From: Carya illinoinensis
Taxonomy: Eukaryota; Streptophyta; Magnoliopsida; Fagales; Juglandaceae
Assembly (NCBI RefSeq): GCF_018687715.1
Contig: NC_056760.1
Location: 8,916,001-8,980,000, forward strand
Reading direction: 5' to 3'
Length of the DNA stretch: 64,000 nucleotides
Under the pieces are notes generated by a model. That model saw only the letters and a program-made list of their open reading frames with translations, was not told the DNA's origin and searched no databases. Below, piece after piece: positions 23,607 through 40,862 of the stretch (position 1 is the first letter of the stretch; each line of letters begins with the position of its first letter). Position numbers and translations under genes: made by a program.

Positions 23607-24465
23607 CTTGTGTGGGTGGAAGCACTTGTGGTGGGGAGGGAACTGGCTGCGCTATAGGCGACGGAGGTGGTGACTCAGCTGCAGGGTCATAGAAACTGTA
23701 TATCTCGTAACTTAAATCACAACTGGGTGTTACGAATTTTCCTCCCACCTTTAGGCCATTACAACAATATGACGTATATCCAACCAACTGCTCCAGGCAG
23801 CTGGTGCAGTCCAGCGAGTTCAAATCAGGAGTACACTGCAAAAGTGCATAGATTGTTTGGAAGTCTGAGGTTGCCTCACTTCCCAGAGCGAACTTGCGAG
23901 TAGAATTTCCAAGTGCGGCGCTTTTTCTTAGCCTATCTAGCAGGGGTCCTAGCACATTTTTGAACCCAACTATGTCGGATGCGTTTCGTACGTTATAAAA
24001 GCACGCATAGGCTGCGTTTCCACAGCGCCAAATATAGATCTGTTTGAGTATCGTACAGAACATTTATCGGGCCAGTAGATTGCCTCCTTCTGGTTGGGGC
24101 AAGACTGTAAGAGATCTTGAGTTGAATTGATACAACTACGACACACATCCGGCGTAACGTCTCCTCTACAAAGTGCAATCGCGTTCACTTTGTCGGCATA
24201 TTCCCCGGCGGTGAAATTATAAAATCCGTAATCGATCTTCGTGTTAGAAGACATGGAGGTCAGGACGCCAACGAGGTTTGCCCTGTAGGTACTGTTGCTG
24301 GTGTAATTACCAGTTTCATAACAGTCCTGCTGAGCCGTGGGAGTAACAAAATGTAAGAGAACGATGCCGAGCAATAAAAGTATTTTGGTTGCTAATAGTC
24401 TTTTGTTGCTATAAATTGATCGGAAAAAGCTCGTTTTTCTTGTAGTTTCGATTTGAATAACACAT
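23607..24465 (-). pseudogene. CRK ectodomain exon (double DUF26), frameshifted and lacking kinase exons
   Basis: This is homologous to exon 1 of the gene at 35360-40039. The first DUF26 keeps C-X8-C-X2-C (ALCRGDVTPDVCRSCI) and the second keeps QCTPDLNSLDCTSC. A one-base deletion near 24000, relative to the intact copy (GCTATTTATAAC there, GCTTTTATAAC here), separates the two domains into different frames. Relative to that copy there is also an insertion of about 70 bp in the signal-peptide coding part (about 24380-24450), so the original start at about 24465 no longer leads into the domain. An ATG at 24374 does, but gives only a short hydrophobic leader. The exon ends at a conserved donor (CAAG|GTACGT, 23607). 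No transmembrane or kinase exon follows, so it cannot encode a receptor. Confidence 0.85.
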
Positions 24466-24700
24466 GATCTTCGTTGTTCCTCTCTCTTTGGCCTGCAAAT
24501 CTAAGGAACCAATATGATTAAGTTTTATGGAGAATAGGAAGGATGGACTTGCGCTGTACGTTAAAGATACCTCCAATCTGGAAATTTGTGTTGCTTCTGT
24601 ATTTGTAACATCAATCACTTTGGAGTGCGGGCAATTAGATGTTGAAAATTCCAAGTCTCTGGTCATACACGCGTTCATTTGTCATTAACCTTCCAACTAA
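24466..24700 (-). promoter_or_regulatory. Duplicated 5' flank of the CRK A/B subfamily
   Basis: This block upstream of the relic ectodomain matches 40040-40270 and 43565-43800, with shared phrases CTCTTTGGCCTGCAAATC, GGAAGGATGGACTTGCGCTGT and GATGTTGAAAATTCCAAGTCT. It presumably held the leader and proximal promoter. Nothing identifies a specific regulatory site. Confidence 0.55.
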
Positions 24701-27531
24701 TAATGTATCTAATGATATATTAATAGTATTAGCCATCAACTTTTAATCTTAAGTTTTTTTAAATAAAAATAATTTAAAGAAGATAAAAATGTAATATTTT
24801 ATATAATAAGATGAAAATAAGACAAGAAATTATTACTCTACTAAGGGTAATGATATTTTTTTCCTTTAGCTATTTGAATCTACATTAAAAATTTTAGAAC
24901 ATGACATTTTTGCATAATCTAAAAATAAATAAATTCAATCAATCAACGTAATCATGTAATTTAATTAAAAATAAATTTAATTTAATATTTTTATAATTTT
25001 ATATTTAACTTTCATCTCATTTTATCTATGTAATAAAATGAAGCCTTAATATGTTTAGAGTAATAGTAGGTACAAACTCCAAATCGACAAGTCTCATGTA
25101 ATTTATTTGTAAAAAAAATAGGTCTCATTGATAAAGAAAATTTTTTAATATTTTTTTTAAGATGGGGTTTTTTTTTTCTTATAAAAATTTACATAAAATT
25201 TATCTATTTAAAACTTGTACTCTTGTAATCCGTTTGAGCGTGATTGAGCAATAACCTCATAAACATTGCACTTGTACGGTTACGTTTCTTCTTTTTTTTT
25301 TTTTTTTCTGTTTTCTGTATCGGTAAGGTTAGGTTTGGTATGAAATTATGAAACAAAAGAATTTGGGATAAAGAGATGCTTACATTTTAACATTTTTTAA
25401 TTTCAAATCTTCAATTTTTTATCTAATTATTACAACTTTTCAAATTTTTAAACAAAACAAAACAAAACAAAAATGAATTCATCTTTTTCAAGTCACAAGT
25501 CCCGAAGTGCACGATGTTGAAAATTCCAAGCAGTGGGATGAGCCTACGTTCATCCGTTTTTATGTGGACCAGCTGAATCCGATGCGACCTTATCTTATTG
25601 CATGACTGATTCAAAGCATCTAAATATCAATACAGCTCACCTTGATCATGACTTGAGTGGCACACGTTGTCGAAAATGGGGAAGTCGAATGGAAAATCCA
25701 GACAATGAACGTACGTTAATCTTCTTTCGTCTACCTTTCGTTTTATCTACTACGTAAATTTCTGAAACATGTATCTATTCGATCTCTTGTATAACAGAGC
25801 CAAGCATCCTGAAGTATTTCAATTATTTTGTTGAAAGTTTTACCTAAAGATATTATACTCATAATTTACACTGCGTTTTGATTTGCAAATCTTTAACTCT
25901 GGCATAAAAATATATAAATATATATATATTTATATATATAATAGTAAGGGCTCAACATGCACTTTTGCCTAGTTGGAAGAATATATAGGAAAATTGTGCC
26001 TAAACATAAGAACTTTTCTGTACAAGCAAATAATAGCAGAAAATAGATTGAAATATGATTATTACGTGTAATAGGTAATAATAGGGTAAACTTGCAGCTG
26101 TGAGAACAAATTGGATCCTATTAGGTTACATGTCACTCCACAATGAACAATAGGATGGAAAGAGGATGCAAAACCGATTGATAGACTCTGTAATGGACAT
26201 ATAGATCAATCTTGATATCGGTAGGCATTCATTCAAATTCACTAGGGTGGTGAGAAATATGTGGATGGATAAATTCTTCATTAAGTACCAAGTGAAACAG
26301 TACAAGTTAAAACAAATCATAAATTCATACAAGTTCAGTAAATAAGCAAACTATGGCAATTTAAATTACAGTTTTTTTAGCCAACGGCCCAACAGTAGAT
26401 GTCATGCAAAAGTTTCATTAAGTTATAAAAATATAAGGTTACACAGTTTGGTGGAAATGAATATTTAAGGTTTTTGTCGGTGTTTCATTGATGGGGCTGA
26501 TGGACAGGACATTGAATCTCTTATGGAGTTGCTGTCGAAGCTAATCTACTTCTACACCAAGGTGGATGATACATTCCTTTTCTGAAACTTATGCTGCAAT
26601 ATTTTTGGAGATATGGTAAACGGTCCTGTATAAAATGAATTTAGGGCCTCAATATGGTTATTGTTGTTGTATGTTAGGCCAGGCAAAACAGTGTGAAGAA
26701 AAGGTATAAATAGAACTGCAGCATACATGGTATAGGCAATGCGTCTTCCTAAATAGATCTGCAGCATACATGATTCTCATCTTGATAATCCTTCAAACCT
26801 CTCTGCATCTCCCCCTGCCCACACACACACTCATATGCTAACCTTCTAAAAGTGTAGATGAGAAGCTCCACCAATCCCAATAGGCCATGTTGTCTCAAGA
26901 ACCAACACGTTCTCCTCAACTGAAATGACTGCTCTTTTTCTTTTTCTTATTTTTTGTGGCTGAGAAGGCAAAAGTTCAGCATCCTATAAAAGCTTAACAT
27001 AATCACACAACAGCTAGGAGAGTTGCATTTTCCATTTTTTGAAAACAACAGGGCATCAATACCAGGGTATGAAGAATGGGGAAGAAAATGTTTGCCTTGA
27101 CTTCAGGAGGCATCCATATTAAACCTGATGTTCCATCACATCCTGGCCAAATTTACCAAACTATCTTTGTTGTAAATCCGAACACCCTATTGTAGCATTA
27201 TATGTTTTTAAAATGTGAACGGAAACTCCTATAAACATGCCAACAAAACCCCAATATTAGATTGCATAGGACCCATCGATAATCATAAGAGAAATGCTGC
27301 CAAAAAACTTGAAAACAAAAAATCTAAAAAGCCTTACATAAATATACCATTCACAAACAACATTAAATACCAAATACCATTAACTCATCAAACCCCAGCC
27401 TACGACAAAAGAAAAAAGAAAACCAACAAACTATTTAGTGCCCAAAATTCCAAAAGCGCAAATGAGCCAAATCACTGAAAAACCTAGCATACCTTGCAAA
27501 AATGAAAATAGAGAATAAGAAATGTATAGAC
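24701..27531. other. Intergenic, AT-rich, no gene recognised
   Basis: Bases 25495-25540 share CCGAAGTGCACGATGTTGAAAATTCCAA with 42493-42530, another fragment of CRK-flank duplication. The remainder is low in coding signal on both strands. Some phrases around 26470-26560 and 26830-26930 could be gene fragments on the minus strand, but I could not recognise a family. Confidence 0.45.
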
Positions 27532-27700
27532 CTCAGAATAGGAACCAATGCCATGGATCTTGTCCATATCAAAATCCTGAATGGTAAAACTCTCTTGAGG
27601 TGCCTTGAAAGCAAAGTTCTTGGATCTCTACACATTCCCACCATTGGAAGACTTCTCCTAAATTTTCAACTTGGAATCAAAATCCTTCTCCAGAATTGCA
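27532..27700 (-). pseudogene. PDK1-like (3-phosphoinositide-dependent kinase 1) first-exon fragment
   Basis: The minus-strand frame reads [20 protein letters not shown] and then GIGSYSE. This is the segment that leads into the glycine-rich loop of plant PDK1 kinases, which phosphorylate and activate AGC kinases downstream of phospholipid signals. Upstream, the frame continues into EKDFDSKLK but has two in-frame TAG stops, one before and one after the SSNGGNV stretch. The fragment ends at GAG|GTCTAT, where the plant gene has an intron. No further kinase exon is present. It is an isolated non-functional gene piece, on the same strand as the VAMP and SCAMP pieces that follow at higher coordinates. 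Identification is from memory of the family. Confidence 0.72.
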
Positions 27701-28271
27701 CATCAATTCATATCATATGAGCATGTTTGTGATGATTATATAACTTCGGAAGCATTGAGAGGGGACAAAAAAGAAAAAAAAAAAAAAAAGCAAACTACTT
27801 TAAGCCCTGAAGCAGAAGCAAGAAGCCCAAGTAACCAGATATCCGACCAAGTGCGAAGAAAAACTGGTCCAAAAACAATCCCTATCTTTTCAAATCAACT
27901 ATCAGTTCAATCATGAGAGCAAATCAGAACAAAGACATTTCAAAATTCCAAAAAATCGAAAGAAAAATAAGTAAAATTCAATAAGTCCAAAACTTATTTT
28001 CCAAAAATACCTTTCCCACTTGAACCATCCATCACATAAATCAAAATAGGTATAAGAACACTAATAAAAAAAGGCTTAATAGTAATAAGAACACTAAATA
28101 ATCTTGTTGAACTCTGGTGGTTACAACGGTTCCTCATCATCTAGTATGTCCTCGATAATGATCTGGGTTCATTATTCTTTTCTATAATTTATATACCACC
28201 ATCATTCCAAGATAGGGAGGTTAAAAAAATGAAGATCAAGGAAAACGAATTAACGATACAAAGTCACTAAC

Positions 28272-28876
28272 CTGAGAATGAAGGTTCTCTGTTTTATCCA
28301 CCATAAGCTCAATCTTTTCTCCAAGGCCGAGAAGCTATACAGAAAAATTGTTAATAAAATGAAATACCATAGTTCCAAAAAAAAAAAATAGGCTTCTTGA
28401 GTTTAACTGACAAAAGATTCTATCAAAGAGAATATAACCTTTGAAATTGACATTTTTTTTTTACAAGTCTTTGCTACTGACATATAGAAGAGAAAGCAAC
28501 ACCGCCTCACCTTCTCTATATTTTCCATCGTAACTCCTTTGGCTTTCGAAACCTGAGCTTTCACTTTAGCCAGCTTGCTGATATCCTTTGGATGATCTAC
28601 ACAATATTGCACCTGCTCCTTCAATTTGGGCCTAAATCACCAGGATTAAAATTTTAGCATTAAGGTAACTTATAAAGTTTAAAATGAATATCCTATTTTA
28701 CAGCAACAATATGATATTCTTCAAAAAGAAGAAAAAGGGATAAGCAGATGAATAGGAAGAAGAAAAGATTACCCAAACTCCTTGTTGAGGCTATTGGCAA
28801 CTGTTGTTGCAGCTTTTCCTCCACCATGTCTCTGGATGAAATCCTTCTTGATTCGCTAAAGGATGGCAATTGGAAT
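28272..28876 (-). pseudogene. VAMP72-type R-SNARE, three-exon fragment
   Basis: Three minus-strand exons keep consensus splice sites. The first, 28773-28876, encodes the end of the longin domain (RIKKDF..RHGGGKAATTVANSLNKEFG). The second, 28511-28631, encodes [20 protein letters not shown] and the start of the SNARE motif ([10 protein letters not shown]). The third, 28272-28334, is 21 codons (GEKIELMVDKTENLHSQ). The exon phases join. The first exon has an in-frame TAG at 28856-28858. The first longin exons and the last exon with the membrane anchor are absent. Intact VAMP72 proteins drive vesicle fusion at the plasma membrane and endosomes. This copy lacks its anchor and start and must be non-functional. 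The introns show it was copied from genomic DNA, not from mRNA. Confidence 0.85.
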
Positions 28877-29305
28877 CTATCACCCTTTTTATTCCAGAAA
28901 AAATTTACTCCCTATATTTCCTTCACTTCTTATTTAAGTTAAGAAGTTAGTTCCAGCCCAAAAAAGGCCAACTCATCCTATATGCAGGTCTACATGATTT
29001 AGGTGCTTTGAATTAAGCTTAAATGCCTAAACCCCAATGTATCAACTGAATGATATTGCATTGTCACTATTTTTCATTCTCACATAAGGGAAAAGAAAGA
29101 CAAGCATATATTAGTGAATAAAAATAAAAAATTTAAAGAAAACTTTGAGCAACAAGGACTATATCCATTCCATGGTTTTCAATCTTAGTTCTTAAGACTA
29201 CACTATAAAAGTACATTACATTCTGATTTTATGGGAACAAACTTCACATGACCATTTATGACGTTTCCTGCACAATTGAACAGAAAACCTTTTAGCAAAA
29301 CATAC

Positions 29306-29497
29306 CTCAGACAGAAGCTCTGTATCATCCATAGCATGGAGATCCAAAAGCCCAGCACCAAAATCACCCCTAAACTCCAGAGAATAAAACCCATCAGATG
29401 TGGCTACCCCACCTGATGTTTGGGCAGTATGCATGTATGGCTCAGAAGCATAGAAAAAGAAAAAGAAAACAACACAAGCACTTGAAAATAAAGCCAT
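29306..29497 (-). pseudogene. Exon-like fragment of an unidentified gene
   Basis: A minus-strand frame reads SDGFYSLEFRGDFGAGLLDL and HAMDDTELLSE, then meets a good donor (GAG|GTATG, exon end 29306). The composition is that of a real soluble protein and not of noise. I do not recognise the family. It lies between the VAMP72 and SCAMP pieces in the same orientation, which suggests a common origin as captured gene sequence. The upstream limit is uncertain. Confidence 0.4.
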
Positions 29498-31519
29498 CCT
29501 AAACTAATCAATAGGATCCTCTTTCGCTGAAGAACCGTAATTGTGGCAGGGGTGCTTAACCTGGCCAACTTTCTGACCATGGTTATGGCTAGGAGTTGAG
29601 ATACCTAAGTCTTCATAAATGAAGTATATCAATAGCAGCTAACATCTTCGGTGCTCATGAATAAAGAGCTTCGGTCGATAACAGCTTTGAAGTTTATATA
29701 AGGTCCTATTTAGGTTAGTCTGATATTTTTTACAAGCCTCAATGGCTCATAATTCAATTTTATGACATGAATATAAAAACTTCAATGAATCAATTCAACA
29801 TTAGAAACAGATTTCTTGGAACACTAAAATCAACATTTCCAGTTCTTTATTACTGGGAACACATCAATCCAATAATCAATGCACCCATGCCTCTACACCA
29901 AACACAACAATATAATCAAAAAACAATGAGCAATGCTGCCCCTATGAAAATAATTTACACCAAAGATGCCTTTTCTGCATTGCTTGAGGCCAAAAGAAAG
30001 AAAAAGAAACAAAAAAAAAAAAAGGATTATGCAAGTAAAGGTATCAAGGAAAGGAAAGGGGCAAGCTTACTGGCATATAAAATGCACCTCTACGATAGTT
30101 TGATTGGCCCTGATCCTTTCCCTCAAGCGGTCAAATCCTATATATTAAAACAAGTTCACAATCTCTGGGTCATATCAAAAGAGGAAGAAATAGGGAAAAA
30201 AGCCATGCTACTAAAGTACAGGCAAAGAGTACATGGTGCGTGAAAACTCTATAACAATTAAGTGGAAAAGTATTTTACCGTCTGTGGGCCACCGGCAACA
30301 TCTCCAAGGGTATTTCCATTATTGGGAGTATAAACATCTCAACAAGCCATTCCCACTCCATCTAATCCCCATATTTTCTGCTAATATGTAATGTTCTTGC
30401 TACCAAGAACACTACTGCACTTCCTCAAACAACTCAGAACACTGAAAGAATTCCAAGTATAAACAAGAACTCTGCACGCCAAAGAATGAACCAAATGCAA
30501 GATTCCCTTAGTGAATCTTGATGGGGAATTTTCGAAGAATTCCCAACCTCCAAATTCGTATTGAAACTCAAGAAATCAAGAAAGTCTTACACAGGCCATG
30601 CACTGCTTATATACACATAGAGCATGAAAGTCTTACACAGGCCATGCACTACTTATATACACATACAAAATGCAACTACTATCTCCTAACAGATGAAACG
30701 CACCGTTTCATTAAAGCAAAACACAGACTCAAACAAAACTAAACGACCTTGACTCACAACCTACTTATACCAAAATGCAGCTTATTTTTAAACACAACAC
30801 TCCTAAAAGTTGTATGCTTCCTAACTTGGCAGTTAAAGTCGTTACTAACCATCAATTCATTCCCTGCTATACAGCCTCAATGCTTCTCTCCTCTTCACGA
30901 GCCAGTCCCCAGCACCCGTGACATAATAACTTCACGCATTTAAATTTGCTTATTATAAAAGTAAACTTCCCGTCTCTACCTTTCTTAGGCAAAAGCAAAC
31001 ATCTCATACACATGTTTGTGGATAGAATATAATATATTCTTAAACATTTCAAGTGGTTGAATAATAAATCATAAGTAACAAACAACTCATCGCCATATGA
31101 AAAGTTAAAATAAATCTGACAGTAATAAAGAAAGAAAATGCACATATCAGAAAACATAGCTCACAAGATTCAAAAACTGTGCTTCATCTCATTTTCTCAA
31201 ATTTCTCTACAACCAAATAGAGAAAGTTAAATTATTTACGTGTAAAAACTAAGTTAGATTATTGAAGAAGGAAAATATAGGTTAAAAAATAGCTACGCGA
31301 AGCACATTGCGATTAAAGAATTCTAAAAGTCTAACCCACCATAGAAATGTAATACCAAAAGCAGAACTAACAACCATATTGAGATCAGCAACCTAACAAT
31401 AAAATCCAACGAATCCTTGGGCCGTTACATCCCCAATTCCACAAATTCAAAAATCCAACCACTGAATATGAACACAAACGTGAGTAAAAATCTGTATGTG
31501 TGGGTCATGTAGAACTCAC
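29498..31519. other. Non-coding part of the gene-fragment mosaic
   Basis: No convincing exon. A minus-strand stretch at about 30285-30345 (TPNNGNTLGDVAGGPQT before a GTAAAA donor-like site) could be another exon piece. Bases 30591-30662 are two copies of a 36-bp unit (AAAGTCTTACACAGGCCATG). A plus-strand open frame at 29767-30243 is lysine-rich, partly poly(A)-derived, and shows no family. Confidence 0.4.
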
Positions 31520-31570
31520 CTTGAAGGGATTAGCCTCCTCGTCAAAAGGATTGGAGTCGTAGTGACTCAT
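31520..31570 (-). pseudogene. SCAMP (secretory carrier membrane protein) first-exon fragment
   Basis: The short exon encodes MSHYDSNPFDEEANPFK followed by the donor AAG|GTGAGT. The NPFDEE..NPF arrangement is the N-terminal endocytic NPF motif region of plant SCAMPs, four-pass membrane proteins of the secretory and endocytic pathway. No coiled-coil or transmembrane exon was found downstream on the minus strand. The original exon length and donor are plausible for the family. Identification rests on 17 residues, so it is moderate. Confidence 0.6.
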
Positions 31571-31814
31571 TACACGGGACCTAGAGAGAGCGAAAAATAA
31601 AGATAAAATCTTTAGTCCTAAAATCCTAATATCTACAAGTTTCTTTAAATCTAAATAGAATTGAGAAAACAAAGGAGCAAAAGAGAGAGAAATCAAAGGC
31701 AAATTTTGGAAAACACGGACATGACATCAATGGTGCCTCTGAAGGAGCAGAACGAGAACTATAAAACCCAAAGCACAAACTGGAGAACCCACACACTATG
31801 ATGAGGACAATAGA

Positions 31815-32486
31815 AAACCTTAAAATATTGCATATTTCATCTATTTACAATCAATATATTTTAATCATTTTATGATATTATTATTGATTTTAAATGAAAA
31901 AATATTTAATAAGTATAAATTATAATTATAATTTTTAATTAATTAATATCATGTTTATAATTAATTTTATAATTACGATTGAATTGGACAAAATTTGGTA
32001 ACATATACAACACATTTTTTTAATTTATTTTTGAGTGTATTATTTTTTTTCCTTATTTTCATTTTAAATAAAACTAACTTGGGATCCGGTTGTAACTTAT
32101 AACCAAAAGCACGTACTAATTGAAAGAAAATATAAAAAAACATGCGGAAAGAGAAGCACATGGGAATGACCTTTTGAAAAGTCAGCCCTCCTTTCTTTGC
32201 TTTGGACGCACATGGGGTGAAGTGAGACTCACACATATGCAGCAGCACTTTTCTTCTCAACCAACACAAAAGTAGCTGTTTCAGCTTTTACACATGAAAG
32301 ATAGCACAATACAAGACACATAGAGGGAAAGACGCTGGCCACTTCTGCAGCTGAAAAGAAACACGAAAGAAACGCCCCTGACATAACGTAAAAGACTAAT
32401 GAAGAGGTTTCCGTTTTGGGGCTGGGGGAGCAAGAACGAGGCAGAGGAGGTGGAGAGCTACAGACTGGGCAAGAGGGAGCAGAAAG

Positions 32487-32533
<47 letters not shown>

Positions 32534-33612
32534 ACGGACCGCTGGAGGAAACAATGGGGGTTTTTTGCTTTTCTAGGCTGGGACGCAAGACAGACCAGGA
32601 GGAAAGGAGATAAGAAAAAAAAAGAGAGGAAGAGAAATGGATAGAGGAGAAAGGGAGAGAGAGAAAAACAGGGAGTGAAAACGGAGGGAGGAGAGGATTT
32701 TTTTTTTTTTTCTCGTTGGGCCTTGGGCGACGCTGGAACTTTCGTCTGACGTTGGGACTCACTTTTGAGCATGACGGAACCCAAGGGGAGCTTGGGCGAC
32801 GCTAGGCGTGGATGAAACCAGGAAGGAGGGGCGTTTGAAGAAACCTGAGAGATAAAAAAAAGAAGCTTTGGACAGAGACGAACGCACGGACGCAAGGGAG
32901 TTCTTTTGGGCTCTCTGTCCACTTTTGCTCTCTTCTTAAGGTTATTTTCGTGTATTGAATTTTATGTTTTATTTAGTTTTATTATAGGGTATATTTATTT
33001 GATTTCCATGATTTTTGTGATGAATATAGTTGGCTAAACTTTCATTAGAGGTGAAGTCTAATAGTTTAGACATTATTTTCATATCAATATTAGAATTTAT
33101 TTTGTTAGCTTGATCGATTGAAAGATTTTATTATTGGATATTTTGATTGTCTATATATTTATCTTGATTCATTGTGATTTTTTAATATAATGAATGCTTG
33201 AAAAAAATCCATGTAATCTTCAAATGAATTTGTAAATATTATAATTATCAATGGTTCATATTTAATCATTAGTGACTATTTTTCTTGATCTTAAATATTA
33301 AATCTTGCAATTAAACAGAATCATTAATTTAATTTAATTGAAGTAAATCGATCTGAAAAAATATTCTAAATTATTAGACGGATCCTTGAAACCTTAATCA
33401 TTCTCCATATCGATTTATTTTATTATTTTAATTTTATTCTATTATTTTAAAAATCTTCATATCAATAATTTTCTTTTATATTTGATTGAATGTTCATTTT
33501 AGTAATTTATTTTTATTGTTTGAATTATTTTATTTATCACATAAGTCAATCCTTGAAGATTCAATACTGTTTAATACTATAATATTTGTATACTTATAGG
33601 TAAAACTGCGTG
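31815..33612 (+). repeat. Degenerate solo LTR related to the Athila element
   Basis: Bases 31820-32130 match the start of the 6559-9001 LTR (TAAAATATTGCATATTTCAT and the later GATCCGGTTG.AACTT phrase). Bases 32960-33612 match its end (GCTTGATCGATTGAAAGATTTTA, then ATACTTATAGGTAAAACTGC). The middle is diverged and contains a (GA)20 microsatellite (32492-32531). About 45 bp of the LTR end is missing, and no internal element sequence follows. It is an older relative left by LTR recombination or truncation. Confidence 0.8.
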
Positions 33613-35359
33613 AACAAAGAATGAACAGAAAACTCAGTTACAGAGGACAAAAGGTAAGAGATGTGAAAAATCAGTCGGGCAGCACACGGGACGCACGAAG
33701 TAGACAACACAGAAGTCAGGGGCAAAAGAGTAATAACAGTCTCTCAGACAGGGGCAAAATAGTCTAGATGGTAGATACATTGCTTATTCTCTATCTATTA
33801 TAGTCTGGTTGAGGGGAAAAATAGGAGAGATAAATGGTAGCACTTTTATTTCTCTCCCTCATGATCAGTCATCAATTATAGATAAATGGTAGTGTATATA
33901 ATATTTTGATTTACTGATCTCCTCTTAATTATAATCCATATTATACTCCATTAATCTATATGAATAGAGAAATTATCAAATATTCTTTTAAATATCTCCA
34001 TAGAGTAGAACCCATATAATATTGATCAACACCAAGCCAAATGTTAAAAGATAAAAACAACAAACACTTTGTTCATGAACAGAACTAGACATTTTGGTAG
34101 CTTGAGCTCCAGCATTATGAAGTACTTGTAGTTAGCCTTTTTTTTTTTAATGGAACTTTTGGCTGATCAACTCCAGAATTTCAGAGATTTTTTTAAATAA
34201 TGAATTTAAATTATGATAAGTAATTAGGGATCGAAGAAAACTGATGAGAATATTATAAGAAAAGGGAGAAAATAAAATGTATAAAACAAGGAAACCAATC
34301 ATTTCATTTCAACAAAATAATAATAATAATAATTTGTACAAATTCAATATGTAAGCTACATTCAAAACTGTAGACATTTTAAAAAAAGCGATATTCACTC
34401 GAAAAAATTTACTTTTCCGTATTAGGTTATATTTTTTCTATCCAGGAGGCAAGACCCACTCCACAACGAGTAAAGAGACAATTCGCTTCTGATAGAGTCC
34501 TCCTGAGTACCTAATTTTCGAAAAACTTGAATAGAATTAACCACGCATCATGGCTCGTGGTCAAGAAGTCTAGATGAACGTATCACTTGCTTATCTCCTT
34601 CAATATTTTAGTTAAGGGGTAAAAATCAGTAATAAATTATTTAAAACCTGGACCCTTTTCACATGCTGTAAAACACAAACGGCAGTAGTTCTCCTCTCAT
34701 TCGGGGCTTCCCGGCCCATACATTTATAAGTGTATAAGTGGATGTAGTTAATAATAATTAAGCGAAATACATATATTATATTATCTTATACATATATTAA
34801 TGCTCGATTTGCAGTGCCACCATCAAATTATAAATTTGTTCCATCGATAGGTACTTAATTCGTGTTTTTTCCCAAATCACAAGAGTACTGACCGCACTCC
34901 CTCCCTTAACAAAAACAACTGACATGATGTTGTAACTTGAATAGGCATGTATCATACTTCAGCAAATGCTCTTCAAATATTACCTTGCCTCAGTTGTTTT
35001 CATACTAAGAGATACATAAAAGGCTGTTAATTAACAGAATATGAGTAAGTCTGTAGTCTCATCCTATTGTAGTCTCAGGCTTTGATGGGAATCAATATCT
35101 TGATCCGTGCGTGGTCTCTTTTTTGTACTATTGCTATGAAAATTTCTTGTTCATTGGAAGAGAGAATCATTTGTGATTTTGACTTGGTAATTCTTTGTAT
35201 ATTGGTTGGATTTAGGTCTGGGTGCAAGCAAATCAAATGAAACATAGCTATTGAATCAAGAGTCAGAGAAGACTACAACCTTAGAGCATCGAATGAAATA
35301 TATAATAGCAAGTGAAATTTGCACAAAAACACGCACACCGTGGTCACATCCACAAAACA
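33613..35359. other. Downstream flank of the CRK gene at 35.4-40.0 kb
   Basis: No gene. Bases 34540-35040 match 44060-44520 (shared AAGAAGTCTAGATGAACGTA and CATACATTTATAAGTGTATAAG), marking a duplicated 3' flank. An (AAT)n run lies near 34316-34335. The polyadenylation region of the CRK presumably lies just below 35360, but I cannot fix a signal. Confidence 0.55.
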
Positions 35360-40039
<4,680 letters not shown>

Positions 40040-40270
40040 GATCTTCGTTGTTCCTCTATCTTTGGCCTGCAAATCAAGGAACCAATATGATAGTTTTATG
40101 GAGAATGGGAAGGATGGACTTGCGCTGTACGTTAAAGATACCACCAATCTGGAAATTTGTGTTGCTTCTGTATTTGTAACATAAAGCACTGCGGGCAATT
40201 AGAGGTTGAAAATTCCAAGTCTCTGGTCATACACGCGTTCATTTGTGATTACCCTTTCAACTAATAATGT
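40040..40270 (-). promoter_or_regulatory. 5' flank and leader of the 35-40 kb CRK, conserved with two other loci
   Basis: It matches 24466-24700 and 43565-43800. The open frame extends upstream of the chosen start to 40198, but those residues lie in the conserved leader and do not look like a signal peptide, so I treat the block as untranslated. A TTGACC word (W-box core) lies further up near 40523. It is a candidate WRKY site and no more than that. Confidence 0.5.
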
Positions 40271-40862
40271 ATCTAATGATATATTAATGTATCAGCCATC
40301 AATTTTAAGGTTGCGCATGGATCTTTAGTTGAGTTGAGTTGAATTGAGTTGAGTTGAGTTGAGTTTTTTATAAATAGTATTAAGTTGAGATAGTTAAATG
40401 AATTTGATTGAATTATTTAAGTTGAATTTAAATATATTTAAATATTAAAAATTATAAAAAAAAATAAGTCCCACAATTATTTTATATTGTATAATCTGAC
40501 AAGAGCTGACTGACATATTCTCAGTTGACCCACCTAATTAATGAAGCAAAAAAGTTGTTATTGACGTTCACTGCATCATCCGAAATAGCAAAGAGCCATC
40601 GTGTTTTTTATTTTTATTTTTTTCATGAATAAAGCAGCGACTTGGAATGCTACCACGCGGTCACACTTCTTTTTCACGTTCGACGAGGTCAGGAATCTCT
40701 GCAAATGAGTGCTGTGTCACGGACTCACGTCTATCTTCTATATGAAATGAGTTTACGGATGAAATTAGTTCAAAATGTGTTTGAACGCCAGATGAGATTC
40801 GAATTTAAATTACATAGGGCTGAGCTCAACGCACTCAAGTATCCAAAAGGAGTTATTTGGAC

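Noticed and set aside
29767..30243. 158-residue plus-strand frame, lysine-rich
   Set aside because: It contains a poly(A)-derived Lys run and no recognisable motif, and it lies opposite a region of minus-strand gene fragments.
32416..32922. Possible coding region around the (GA)20 tract on either strand
   Set aside because: It is low-complexity Ser/Leu or Arg/Glu runs within a degenerate LTR.
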